A DNA stretch of 10,728 nt from Alphaproteobacteria bacterium. GTDB taxonomy: Bacteria; Pseudomonadota; Alphaproteobacteria; Rhodobacterales; Rhodobacteraceae. Location of the stretch: assembly GCA_030830465.1 (NCBI GenBank), contig JAURMY010000113.1:1-10728 (forward strand). The letters run 5' to 3'. The position numbers and the translations under genes were made by a program. The notes under the pieces are model-generated. The model made no database searches, had not been told where the DNA came from, and was given only the letters and a program-made list of their open reading frames with translations. Positions 1-6,092 of this stretch are shown in pieces. Position 1 is the stretch's first letter. The number at the start of each line of letters is the position of its first letter.

Positions 1-1396
1 AGGCATCCAAACGGTTCTGCGCCTGCAAAATCCAGTCCGACATGGCTGCCATCCCGTCGGCGGGCAGTTGCCGCACAAGATCAACCGCATCTTGCAGTTG
101 CCCCCGGTTCAACGCACCCTGCGCGCGGGACAGAATGGCATCGGGATCATTGCCCGGCTTTTCTTCCAGCGATCTTGCCCCGACCTGCGCCTTGACAAAT
201 GCCGCCAGCTTGTCGGCAAATCCATCGCCCGCCGTCGCCTTGATTGACGCCTTCAACCCGTTTCGGGCGGCTTCGGGAAAATCCTGTTGAAGCTTCAAAA
301 GCGGTGCGACACCCTGTTCGGCGGATTTCGTCAAAGCATCGGGGATCGCCACAGCAGCGTCATTCGCCACCTCGGCCAACACGGCGGCATAGGATTTCCC
401 GGTGTCAATCGCCGCCTGCAACCGCGTCACGGCGACAGTCAGATCGGCATTTCGGACGGTTTCAACCGCCGATGACGACAGTTCCGCAATTTTGCTGCGG
501 GCTTCGGACAGCTGTTCGGTGGCCTTGTCGGAAACGGCTTCAAGCGTTTTGGCCATTTCGGAATTGGCGTCGATCTGGGCCTTGATCTGGGATTTCAGCG
601 CTTCAATTTCGGCGTCATATTTCTGTGCCAGATCGGTCGCCGCGGTGCCAAGCTGCGCCCCGGCGGATCCCAGATTTTCCGTCATCTGGACGCGGGCGGC
701 ATCAAGCTCAGCTGACATTTCCTTCAGCCGGGATTCCGCCGCAGCCAGCCGTTCCGACAGCCCCTCGGTCGCGGCGGTGCTGGCGTCTTTCAGGCTTTGG
801 ATTTCCGCCCCGAACCCTGACAGGTCTTGCGCCGGCGCTTCGGTTGGCATCGCGTCCAGTTTCGCCTGAAGCTGTTCGATCTTGCCCGTCAGTTCGGACT
901 GAACGCGGGTAATTTCCGCGCTGTTATCCACCGGAACCGCCACTTGCGGGGTTGCGTTCATCCCGGCGAAATAGCCCAGCGCCGCCGCCACGGCACCACC
1001 GGCGAAAAGGGCTGCGAAACGCCCAAACCCGCCACCTGATTTCGGTGCTTCAGGTTTTGGCGCCTGCACATTCGGCTTGGCGGGTTCAGGGTTTGGCTGT
1101 GGTGCTGTGGTGGCCGGTGTGTCAGACGGCTTTTCGGTGGGTTTTTCCGGGGCCGGTTTATCGACCGGTTTCGGGGAATCCGCCGGGCCGGTCTTTTCCG
1201 CCGGGGTGACTTCTACCGCTTTCGCCTCGATCACTTCGGGTTTGGCTGCGGGTTTGGCTGTCGCCTTGGCAGGCGGATCCAGAACCACCGGTTCGGACTT
1301 GGGGGTTTCGCCCTTGGTTGCCGCGGCCTTTGCCGAAGTTTTGCGCCGGGGGGTGCCAGAGGCGGGAGTCGTCTTTTTGGTTGCCACGGAATCCAT
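1..1396 (-). CDS. Mitofilin-like inner-membrane protein (COG4223 type), C-terminus cut by the left window edge
   Basis: An open frame reads from an ATG at 1396 to the left edge without a stop, giving about 465 residues of an incomplete protein. Residues 1-120 are a low-complexity cytoplasmic tail rich in Lys, Pro, Ala and Glu. Residues about 124-146 (FGRFAALFAGGAVAAALGYF) form a single Gly/Ala-rich membrane helix. Residues about 150-340 are Ala/Glu/Lys/Gln-rich with heptad character, as in a periplasmic coiled coil. A mixed helical part follows, containing SDWILQAQNRLDA at the edge. This architecture and the position beside hemD fit the alphaproteobacterial mitofilin homologues, whose family role is in shaping the inner membrane; that role is family knowledge. 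Start choice is open: GGGGGA at 1396-1401 lies directly on the ATG but 8 nt before an in-frame GTG at 1387 (VATKK), so the true start may be 1387. The missing C-terminus would carry the rest of the mitofilin domain. Confidence 0.8.
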   Translation of the reverse strand, partial: MDSVATKKTTPASGTPRRKTSAKAAATKGETPKSEPVVLDPPAKATAKPAAKPEVIEAKAVEVTPAEKTGPADSPKPVDKPAPEKPTEKPSDTPATTAPQPNPEPAKPNVQAPKPEAPKSGGGFGRFAALFAGGAVAAALGYFAGMNATPQVAVPVDNSAEITRVQSELTGKIEQLQAKLDAMPTEAPAQDLSGFGAEIQSLKDASTAATEGLSERLAAAESRLKEMSAELDAARVQMTENLGSAGAQLGTAATDLAQKYDAEIEALKSQIKAQIDANSEMAKTLEAVSDKATEQLSEARSKIAELSSSAVETVRNADLTVAVTRLQAAIDTGKSYAAVLAEVANDAAVAIPDALTKSAEQGVAPLLKLQQDFPEAARNGLKASIKATAGDGFADKLAAFVKAQVGARSLEEKPGNDPDAILSRAQGALNRGQLQDAVDLVRQLPADGMAAMSDWILQAQNRLDA

Positions 1397-1438
1397 CCCC
1401 CATCAATACAGTCCAAAGGCCGCGCAGAACGACCGCTT

Positions 1439-1474
1439 TCCTTTTAAGATAGGCAAGGCACGGGGTCCTCACAA
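1439..1474 (-). promoter_or_regulatory. Candidate sigma70-like promoter for the mitofilin-like gene
   Basis: In the 94-bp gap between hemD and the mitofilin-like gene, read on the minus strand, TTGTGA (1469-1474) and TATCTT (1446-1451) are separated by exactly 17 bp. Each hexamer matches the -35/-10 consensus at 4 of 6 positions, and a start of transcription would fall near 1439, about 45-50 nt before the gene. The gap itself argues that the gene need not depend only on hemD read-through. This is a pattern match only. Confidence 0.4.
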
Positions 1475-1490
1475 GGGAATTGCGGGCGCG

Positions 1491-2201
1491 TTACCGCAAT
1501 GCGGCGATTTCCCGCGTGACGCTGTCTGCGGTCGGATGTGTGGCGATTGTTACGGCTCTGAATCCGTGCCCCGAAACCTGATCGGCCACCGCCTTGCTGA
1601 TACAGGCCAGCGATATTTTGCGTCGGCTACCGGCATCGGTTTGGCCCAGGAACAATCGTGCGGTTCGGGGCGAAAACAATGGCACGATCACATGATCGGC
1701 CTTTGCGATCCCATCCAGCGCCTTTGCGGTCAGGGGGGTTTCGGCCTGCCGGTACAGGACGGTTTCGGAAATGTTCACCCCTTCCCGCGCCAGCGGTGCC
1801 AAAAGATCCGCCGCGACATGTGCGCCATGGATGTGGATGATCTTTCCCGTCGGTGGGTTTTCGCGCAACAGCCGCAGCAGGTCATCCGTCGCTCCATCCG
1901 CCGAAACCGGATCAAACCCCATTTCAGCGGCCCGTTCCGCCGTGCGGTCGCCGACACAATAACAGATAAAATCGCGCCTTTCGGACCTTTGGCAAAAGGC
2001 CCCAACCCCATTGACCGAGGTGAAGATCAGCGCGGTTGCCCCGCGCAGGTCCAGAACCCCGTCAACCGGTTCAATCTTGAAAAGCGGCGACACGATGATC
2101 GCCGCCCCCGCCGCCATATCCCGCATCAGGACATCGCGATAGGCCAGCGATTGCGCCAGCGGCCGGGTCAGCAGGATCAGGGTAGCGGGATTGCCGTTCA
2201 T
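1491..2201 (-). CDS. hemD: Uroporphyrinogen-III synthase HemD
   Basis: This 236-residue protein has the HemD pattern: an N-terminal strand followed by TRP (residues 12-14), SPLFKIEP (38-45), ALIFTSVNGVGAF (57-69), the domain crossover YCVGDRTAE (81-89), VPLFSPRTA (173-181) and a C-terminal LACISKAVADQ (198-208). The enzyme closes hydroxymethylbilane with inversion of ring D to give uroporphyrinogen III, the last common intermediate for haem, sirohaem, cobalamin and bacteriochlorophyll; it is cytosolic. Length is normal for the family. I chose the ATG at 2201 because the protein then begins just before the conserved TRP strand; a TTG at 2234 would extend it by 11 residues that look non-conserved. 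There is no good Shine-Dalgarno next to the ATG: the nearest AGGT is about 13 nt away, so the leader may be short or initiation weak. hemC is not in the window. The mitofilin-like gene follows after about 94 bp. Confidence 0.93.
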   Translation of the reverse strand: MNGNPATLILLTRPLAQSLAYRDVLMRDMAAGAAIIVSPLFKIEPVDGVLDLRGATALIFTSVNGVGAFCQRSERRDFICYCVGDRTAERAAEMGFDPVSADGATDDLLRLLRENPPTGKIIHIHGAHVAADLLAPLAREGVNISETVLYRQAETPLTAKALDGIAKADHVIVPLFSPRTARLFLGQTDAGSRRKISLACISKAVADQVSGHGFRAVTIATHPTADSVTREIAALR

Positions 2202-2249
2202 ATTGACAGGTGTTACCTGCGGTAAAGCCTGCAAGCAAGAGATCCGGGA
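2202..2249. promoter_or_regulatory. Divergent hemD/tsaD intergenic region with inverted repeat
   Basis: These 48 bp must carry whatever promoters start hemD leftwards and tsaD rightwards. On the plus strand there is a perfect TTGACA at 2203-2208, but the window 16-18 bp downstream (around 2225-2232, AAGCCTGC) is not a good -10. On the minus strand TTGCTT (2233-2238) and TAACAC (2210-2215) stand 17 bp apart, a weak pair. A perfect 5-3-5 inverted repeat, CAGGT-gtt-ACCTG (2207-2219), overlaps the end of the TTGACA and the space before the hemD start, where a repressor could affect both genes. CCTGC recurs at 2217-2221 and 2228-2232. The operator role is inference; the sequence facts are direct. 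Confidence 0.4.
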
Positions 2250-3350
2250 TTGACCAAGCCAACGATCATATTAGGACTGGAAAGCAGTTGCGACGATACC
2301 GCCGCTGCCGTTCTGCGCCATTTGCCGGGTCAGGTGCCTGAGATTCTGGCCTCGGTGGTGATCGGGCAAACCGCGTTGCACGCCGATTTTGGCGGCGTGG
2401 TGCCTGAACTTGCCGCCCGCGCCCATGCCGAAAAGCTGGACATTTGCGTGGAACAGGCGCTGACGCAAGCGGGGCTTGGGGTGCGCGATCTGGATGCCGT
2501 TGCCGTGTCGGCGGGGCCGGGCCTGATTGGCGGTGTTCTGTCGGGCGTGATGTGTGCCAAAGGCATTGCTGTTGGTGCGGGCGTTCCCCTGATCGGGGTG
2601 AACCATCTGGCCGGACATGCCCTGACCGCGCGGATGACGGATCAGCTGGATTTTCCCTATCTGATGTTGCTGGTTTCCGGCGGCCATTGTCAGTTTCTGG
2701 CGGTGCGCGGCTTTGACGATTTCCGGCGACTGGGCGGCACGATTGATGACGCCCCAGGCGAGGCTTTTGACAAGACCGCCAAGATGCTGGGGCTGGAACA
2801 ACCCGGCGGACCTGCGGTTGAACATGCCGCCAAAGGCGGCGATCCGGCAAGGTTTCCGCTGCCACGGCCGCTGTTGGACCGGCCCGGATGTGACATGTCA
2901 TTTTCCGGCCTGAAAACCGCCGTCCGACGCGCCCGCGATGAACGTGTCGCCATGCAAGGCGGATTGACACAGCAGGATGTCTGCGACCTGGCCGCCGGAT
3001 TTCAGGCCGCAGTTCGGGATGTTCTGGTTGAGAAATCCCGCCGTGCGATGGCGGCATTCCTTAAAGCCGCCCCAACCCCCGCGCCGGTTCTGGCGGTTGC
3101 CGGCGGCGTCGCGGCGAACACGGCGATCCGCGCGGGGCTGCAATCCCTGTGCGCGCAAACCGGGTTTCGCTTCATCGCCCCGCCGCTGGCCTATTGCACC
3201 GACAACGCGGCCATGATCGCCTGGGCCGGGCTGGAGATGTTCCGCAGCGGTCAGACCAGCGACCTGACATTATCCGCCCGTCCGCGATGGCCCCTTGACC
3301 AGACCAGCCAGCCTATGTTGGGGTCAGGTAAAAAGGGGGCAAAGGCATGA
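2250..3350 (+). CDS. tsaD: tRNA N6-adenosine threonylcarbamoyltransferase TsaD
   Basis: This 366-residue protein is a clear TsaD (Kae1/Qri7 family). It transfers threonylcarbamoyl from threonylcarbamoyl-AMP to A37 of ANN-decoding tRNAs to make t6A, working with TsaB and TsaE in the cytosol. Visible signatures are [14 protein letters not shown] (7-20, ASKHA phosphate-binding start), [12 protein letters not shown] (52-63), the metal-binding HLAGH (119-123), VSGGH (142-146), [13 protein letters not shown] (170-182), SFSGLKTA (217-224), AGGVAAN (284-290) and [10 protein letters not shown] (316-325) with the third metal ligand Asp318. The start is TTG: upstream in frame there is a TAA at 2223-2225 and no ATG or GTG between, and a purine-rich AAGAGA at about 2237-2242 sits 7-8 nt before the TTG. 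A C-terminal tail of about 25 residues is slightly longer than in E. coli. Its TGA overlaps the gpsA start as ATGA, so the two are probably translationally coupled. Confidence 0.97.
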   Translation: MTKPTIILGLESSCDDTAAAVLRHLPGQVPEILASVVIGQTALHADFGGVVPELAARAHAEKLDICVEQALTQAGLGVRDLDAVAVSAGPGLIGGVLSGVMCAKGIAVGAGVPLIGVNHLAGHALTARMTDQLDFPYLMLLVSGGHCQFLAVRGFDDFRRLGGTIDDAPGEAFDKTAKMLGLEQPGGPAVEHAAKGGDPARFPLPRPLLDRPGCDMSFSGLKTAVRRARDERVAMQGGLTQQDVCDLAAGFQAAVRDVLVEKSRRAMAAFLKAAPTPAPVLAVAGGVAANTAIRAGLQSLCAQTGFRFIAPPLAYCTDNAAMIAWAGLEMFRSGQTSDLTLSARPRWPLDQTSQPMLGSGKKGAKA

Positions 3351-4315
3351 CCAAAATCGCCGTCGCCGGCGCGGGTGCGTTCGGAACATCGCTGGCCATT
3401 GCCCTGGCCGGGGACGGTCAGGACGTGACCCTTTGGGCGCGTGATCCTGTGGCTGCGTCGGCGATGGACCAGGCGCGGATGAACCGGCGCTATCTGCCCG
3501 GGGCGGCGTTTCCCGACCGGCTGCGAATCTCAGCCGACAGCGCATGCATGGCGGATGCCCAGATCGTTTTGCTGGTGGTCCCAACCCAGAACCTGCGCCG
3601 GTTCCTGGAAAGCAATGCCGCGTTTCTGGCGCAGAAAACCTGTGTACTGTGCTGTAAAGGCGTTGAAAAAGGCACCGGCCTGTTGCCCAGCCAAGTTCTG
3701 ACGCAGGTTGTGCCAAGCGCCGCCGGTGCCGTTCTGACCGGCCCCGGATTCGCCGCCGAAATCGCGCGTGGCCTGCCCACGGCCCTGACCCTTGCCGCCG
3801 CGACCGATGCGGGCGGGGCGTTGCAAGCCACCTTGTCCACCGCAACGCTTCGGCTTTACCTAACCGATGACCTGATCGGGGCGCAACTGGGCGGCGCGCT
3901 GAAGAACGTCATTGCCATTGCCTGTGGCATCGCCATGGGCGCCGGTCTGGGAGAAAGCGCGCGCGCGGCGGTGATGACGCGCGGCTATGCCGAAATGGTG
4001 CGGCTGGCCGTCGATCTGGGGGCCAATCCAGCAACGCTTTCGGGGCTAAGCGGACTGGGCGATCTGGCACTGACCTGCACGTCGATGCAATCGCGCAACT
4101 TTTCGCTGGGATATGAACTGGGCCGGGGCGGCGGTATCGCCGAAGGCACCACGTTTGAGGGCGTCGCCACGGCGCGCGCGACGTTGACCCTGGCCGAAAA
4201 CCGGTCGGTCGCGATGCCGCTGACGGGGATCGTCACGGCGGTTCTGGAACATCAACTGACCATCCCCGAGGCCGTGCGCGCCCTGCTGTCACGCCCTTTG
4301 AAAACCGAAATCTGA
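3347..4315 (+). CDS. gpsA: Glycerol-3-phosphate dehydrogenase [NAD(P)+] GpsA
   Basis: This 322-residue cytosolic enzyme reduces dihydroxyacetone phosphate to sn-glycerol-3-phosphate, the backbone for phospholipid synthesis. The N-terminal Rossmann motif is [12 protein letters not shown] (residues 6-17). Further family signatures are VVPTQNLR (77-84), [10 protein letters not shown] (102-111, Lys104), [12 protein letters not shown] (131-142), [11 protein letters not shown] (184-194, catalytic-region Lys186), [12 protein letters not shown] (233-244) and the substrate/cofactor segment [11 protein letters not shown] (249-259). Length is typical for the family. The ATG overlaps the tsaD stop by 4 nt (ATGA), which fixes the start and implies coupling. 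The next gene begins 11 nt after its stop, preceded by GGAGG, so tsaD-gpsA-EVE look like one transcription unit. Confidence 0.97.
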   Translation: MTKIAVAGAGAFGTSLAIALAGDGQDVTLWARDPVAASAMDQARMNRRYLPGAAFPDRLRISADSACMADAQIVLLVVPTQNLRRFLESNAAFLAQKTCVLCCKGVEKGTGLLPSQVLTQVVPSAAGAVLTGPGFAAEIARGLPTALTLAAATDAGGALQATLSTATLRLYLTDDLIGAQLGGALKNVIAIACGIAMGAGLGESARAAVMTRGYAEMVRLAVDLGANPATLSGLSGLGDLALTCTSMQSRNFSLGYELGRGGGIAEGTTFEGVATARATLTLAENRSVAMPLTGIVTAVLEHQLTIPEAVRALLSRPLKTEI

Positions 4316-4326
4316 CGGAGGCTGAC

Positions 4327-4740
4327 ATGGCATTCTGGCTGTTCAAATCGGAACCCGACACCTGGAGCTGGGACGACCAGCTGGCCAAGGCACCCGGAGG
4401 CGAGGAATGGCACGGCGTGCGGAACTATCAGGCCCGAAACAATATGCGACAGATGAAACTGGGCGATCAGGGGTTCTTCTATCACTCGCAAACCGGCAAG
4501 GCCGTGGTTGGCATTGTTGAGGTTTGCGCCCTGTCGCATCCTGACAGCACCACCGACGATCCCCGCTGGGACTGTGTTGATATCCGGGCTATCCGGCCCC
4601 TGCGAACACCGGTTACGCTGGACATGTGCAAGGCCGATCCGCGTCTGGCCAATATGGTGCTGGTCAGGAACACCCGCCTGTCGGTTCAGCCGGTGCTGCC
4701 GCAGGAATGGGACATCATCTGCGCGCTGGGCGGGTTGTAG
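4327..4740 (+). CDS. EVE domain-containing protein
   Basis: This 137-residue protein is almost entirely one EVE domain (PUA-like fold). Visible signatures are WLFKSEPDTWSWD at residues 4-16, WHGVRNYQARNNMRQMK at 28-44 and GDQGFFYHS at 46-54, with VGIVEV at 61-66 and RNTRLSVQPV at 114-123. EVE domains bind modified bases in nucleic acid; some read methylated or hydroxymethylated cytosine and others are thought to act on modified RNA. Which ligand applies to this stand-alone housekeeping type (YpfE/Thy28-like) is not settled by the sequence. A strong GGAGG at 4317-4321 lies 5 nt before the ATG. It follows gpsA by 11 nt, and linkage to tsaD may simply reflect a conserved gene order. No fusion to a nuclease is present, which argues against a restriction role here. 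Confidence 0.92.
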   Translation: MAFWLFKSEPDTWSWDDQLAKAPGGEEWHGVRNYQARNNMRQMKLGDQGFFYHSQTGKAVVGIVEVCALSHPDSTTDDPRWDCVDIRAIRPLRTPVTLDMCKADPRLANMVLVRNTRLSVQPVLPQEWDIICALGGL

Positions 4741-4743
4741 CGC

Positions 4744-4772
4744 TTGGTTTTTACCCCGAGTTTGGCTAGATT
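4744..4772 (+). promoter_or_regulatory. Weak candidate promoter before the DUF1761 gene
   Basis: In the 64-bp gap after the EVE gene, TTGGTT (4744-4749) and TAGATT (4767-4772) are exactly 17 bp apart, matching consensus at 3 and 4 of 6 positions. Transcription would begin near 4780, about 25 nt before the DUF1761 start. No terminator-like hairpin separates the EVE gene from this site, so read-through from tsaD-gpsA is equally possible. Confidence 0.25.
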
Positions 4773-4804
4773 CGCGCCATAACAACAAATCGGGAAAGAC
4801 ATCT

Positions 4805-5203
4805 ATGCAGTTTATAGCAGTTTTGGTTGCGGCAGCAGGGGCCTATGCCTTTGGCGCCGTCTGGTACATGGCCCTGGCCAAGCCGTGGATGGCGGCGGCA
4901 GGGGTGGAATGTGATGAAAACGGGCGGCCGAAGAACGCCAATGCCACACCGTTCATCATCAGCGCCATCGCGGTGGTTCTGGTCTCGGGGATGATGCGGC
5001 ATGTTTTTGTCATGGCCCAAATGTCCACCTTGTTTGAAGGCATCATGGGCGGGTTCGGGATCGGCCTGTTTCTGGTCGCCCCCTGGATCGTGACCAATTA
5101 TGCCTATGCCGGGCGGCCGCGCAACCTGTCGCTGATCGACGGGGCCTATGCGGTGGTCGGCTGTACCATCATCGGAATCGTGCTGACGCTGTTTGGTATC
5201 TGA
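4805..5203 (+). CDS. DUF1761 family small integral membrane protein
   Basis: This 132-residue protein has four likely membrane helices, at about residues 2-23, 49-69, 76-98 and 110-131, joined by short loops; the first loop is the polar, Asn-rich part at 33-48 (VECDENGRPKNANATP). The opening pattern (aromatic GAVWYMALAKPWMAAAG at 17-33) and the closing LSLIDGAYAVVGCTIIG at 109-124 match the DUF1761 family as I know it. No biochemical function is established for the family, so none is assigned. I chose the ATG at 4805: GGGAAAG about 8 nt upstream is a reasonable ribosome site, and the frame further upstream only overlaps the EVE gene out of phase. The gene ends the rightward unit; its TGA stands directly before the A-run and hairpin at 5203-5240. 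Confidence 0.88.
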   Translation: MQFIAVLVAAAGAYAFGAVWYMALAKPWMAAAGVECDENGRPKNANATPFIISAIAVVLVSGMMRHVFVMAQMSTLFEGIMGGFGIGLFLVAPWIVTNYAYAGRPRNLSLIDGAYAVVGCTIIGIVLTLFGI

Positions 5204-5240
5204 AAAAAATTGGAGGGTCCCAACCCCTCGGGACCCTCCA
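5203..5240 (-). terminator. Strong rho-independent terminator for minus-strand transcripts
   Basis: TGGAGGGTCCC (5211-5221) and GGGACCCTCCA (5230-5240) form a perfect 11-bp stem with an 8-nt loop. The plus strand has seven A's at 5203-5209 just before the stem, which read as U7 after the hairpin on the minus strand, so the canonical terminator faces left. Rightward transcripts from the DUF1761 gene would form the same hairpin but have no U-run after it (TCACCGCACG), so termination there would be weaker or the hairpin may protect the 3' end. Confidence 0.85.
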
Positions 5241-5518
5241 TCACCGCACGTGCGTACCGCCTGACGCGCCACACGCTCCTGAAAAAGTCCCGGCCATACT
5301 GGCCCGATGCGCTCACCCTAGGCCGGGGCCGTCGGATTTGCAATCTTGATCTGTCTAAAATACGCAACGAAATCCACAGGTTAAGGTTAATTCCCGGTAA
5401 CTTTGCGCCGGCGTGCTAAAGCGAATTTCGGTATACCTGGCGCAAATTGCATCGCCGAACGCGTTGAAATCTTTGATTTCAGGCAGCGATTGGTGATGCA
5501 AGTTCAACGCAATTCGCG
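5204..5518. other. 315-bp non-coding convergence region between the two gene sets
   Basis: No convincing gene lies here. A minus-strand frame of 73 codons across 5146-5367 runs through the terminator hairpin and into the DUF1761 gene, has no family look and is rejected. From left to right the region holds the terminator at 5203-5240, a second hairpin at 5289-5327 followed on the minus strand by T5 (A's at 5282-5286), an AT-rich patch at about 5330-5400 with a tandem GGTTAAGGTTAA (5379-5390), a self-complementary CGCCGGCG (5406-5413), and a complex inverted-repeat element at 5421-5519. It is much longer than the other gaps in this compact window, and its structure is not explained by the two flanking stop codons alone. 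Confidence 0.7.
5281..5327 (-). terminator. Possible second minus-strand terminator hairpin
   Basis: CCCGGCC (5289-5295) pairs with GGCCGGG (5321-5327) around a 25-nt loop that itself contains GGCCC, so alternative pairings exist. On the minus strand the stem is followed after two bases by TTTTT (A's at 5282-5286). The long loop makes it weaker than the hairpin at 5211-5240; it could instead be an internal stem of a small RNA that ends at that downstream terminator. Confidence 0.35.
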
Positions 5519-5519
5519 C
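5421..5519. repeat. Composite nested/crossing inverted-repeat element
   Basis: Several complementary pairs are packed into 99 bp: GCGAATT (5421-5427) with AATTCGC (5511-5517); GCGCAAATTGC (5440-5450) with GCAATTCGCGC (5509-5519, 10 of 11 pairs); TTGCATC (5447-5453) with GATGCAA (5495-5501); GCGTTGAA (5461-5468) with TTCAACGC (5503-5510); and a tight hairpin TGAAATC-ttt-GATTTCA (5465-5481). Not all can form at once: the TTGCATC and GCGTTGAA pairings cross each other, so the region offers alternative folds or a pseudoknot. It abuts the DUF922 stop codon (5519-5521). It could be a REP-like dispersed element or a 3'-UTR structure; the copy number in the genome cannot be seen here. Confidence 0.6.
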
Positions 5520-6091
5520 TAATTGGGCAGAACCACACCCTGGCTTGCGCCGTGATGGGTGTCATTGTCGTATTTCTTGTCTTCCGCCGCCCATTTGTCG
5601 ATGATCGCTTTGGCATTTTCACAATGCGCCCGGGCCATTTCCTGAACCGCTGTGCGCCCGTGTTCGCCATGGCCGCGCTCGTGTGCCACAAGACGCTCCA
5701 TCATCTTGTCCCACTCAAGCCGCAAGGTTAACGGCACTTTCGCGCGGTCCGCCAGTTCCGGAAAGGTATAATTTATCTCAAGCACGATCCGGCAATCCGA
5801 CGACCAGCGCACATGCCACCGGGTATAGGCCCAGAATCCCTTGGGGCCTTTGCGCCGCATCTCGGTTTTCAGGTCCCGACCGGTCCGGCCGAACACTTTG
5901 TAATAGGTTTCCTTGACTTTGACCGTTGGCTCATTCAACGCCGGAGCCAACGGTTCAGAAGCCATTTTCAGAACAGCCGGGGCCGAAAACCGCCCCGTAT
6001 GTTGCGCATGGGATTCCTTCCACCTGACCCCGAAAACCAGAACGGCCAGTGCCAGTCCGATCAAAGTGGCCGCGCGCAGGAACCGCTGCAT
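5519..6091 (-). CDS. DUF922 family secreted putative zinc-dependent protease
   Basis: This 190-residue protein begins with a signal-anchor or signal peptide (residues 1-22, basic MQRFLR then ATLIGLALAVLVFGV), so the rest should lie in the periplasm. The family hallmark is VAHERGHGEHG at 136-145: HERGH (137-141) is an HExxH zinc site with Glu138 as the probable catalytic base. Near the C-terminus is YDNDTHHGASQGV (174-186), the second conserved DUF922 block. WHVRWSSDC (92-100) and INYTFPEL (106-113) also fit the family, which is predicted to be proteolytic (COG5661-like); I know of no defined substrate. Its ATG comes 1 nt after the ahcY TGA, so it is almost certainly co-transcribed and probably coupled to ahcY; there is no strong ribosome site of its own close to the ATG. 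Length is normal for the family. Confidence 0.85.
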   Translation of the reverse strand: MQRFLRAATLIGLALAVLVFGVRWKESHAQHTGRFSAPAVLKMASEPLAPALNEPTVKVKETYYKVFGRTGRDLKTEMRRKGPKGFWAYTRWHVRWSSDCRIVLEINYTFPELADRAKVPLTLRLEWDKMMERLVAHERGHGEHGRTAVQEMARAHCENAKAIIDKWAAEDKKYDNDTHHGASQGVVLPN

Positions 6092-6092
6092 G

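Noticed and set aside
1077..2225. A 382-codon plus-strand open frame over the mitofilin/hemD region
   Set aside because: It is a shadow of two well-supported minus-strand genes and its translation has no family resemblance.
4508..4804. N-terminal extension of the DUF1761 protein upstream to 4508
   Set aside because: The extension only reads the EVE gene in another frame, is Cys/Arg-rich and lacks family similarity; the ATG at 4805 has a proper ribosome site and starts directly with the first membrane helix.
5146..5367. A 73-codon minus-strand open frame through the intergenic region
   Set aside because: It passes through the terminator hairpin and out of frame into the DUF1761 gene, has an Arg-rich composition typical of GC-rich shadow frames, and shows no motif or clear ribosome site.
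5369..5379. AAATCCACA as a DnaA box or origin signal
   Set aside because: It matches the DnaA consensus at only about 7 of 9 positions, stands alone and no origin-type genes are near.
5379..5390. Tandem GGTTAAGGTTAA as a CtrA binding site
   Set aside because: The TTAA halves are only 2 bp apart; CtrA sites need about 7 bp between them.
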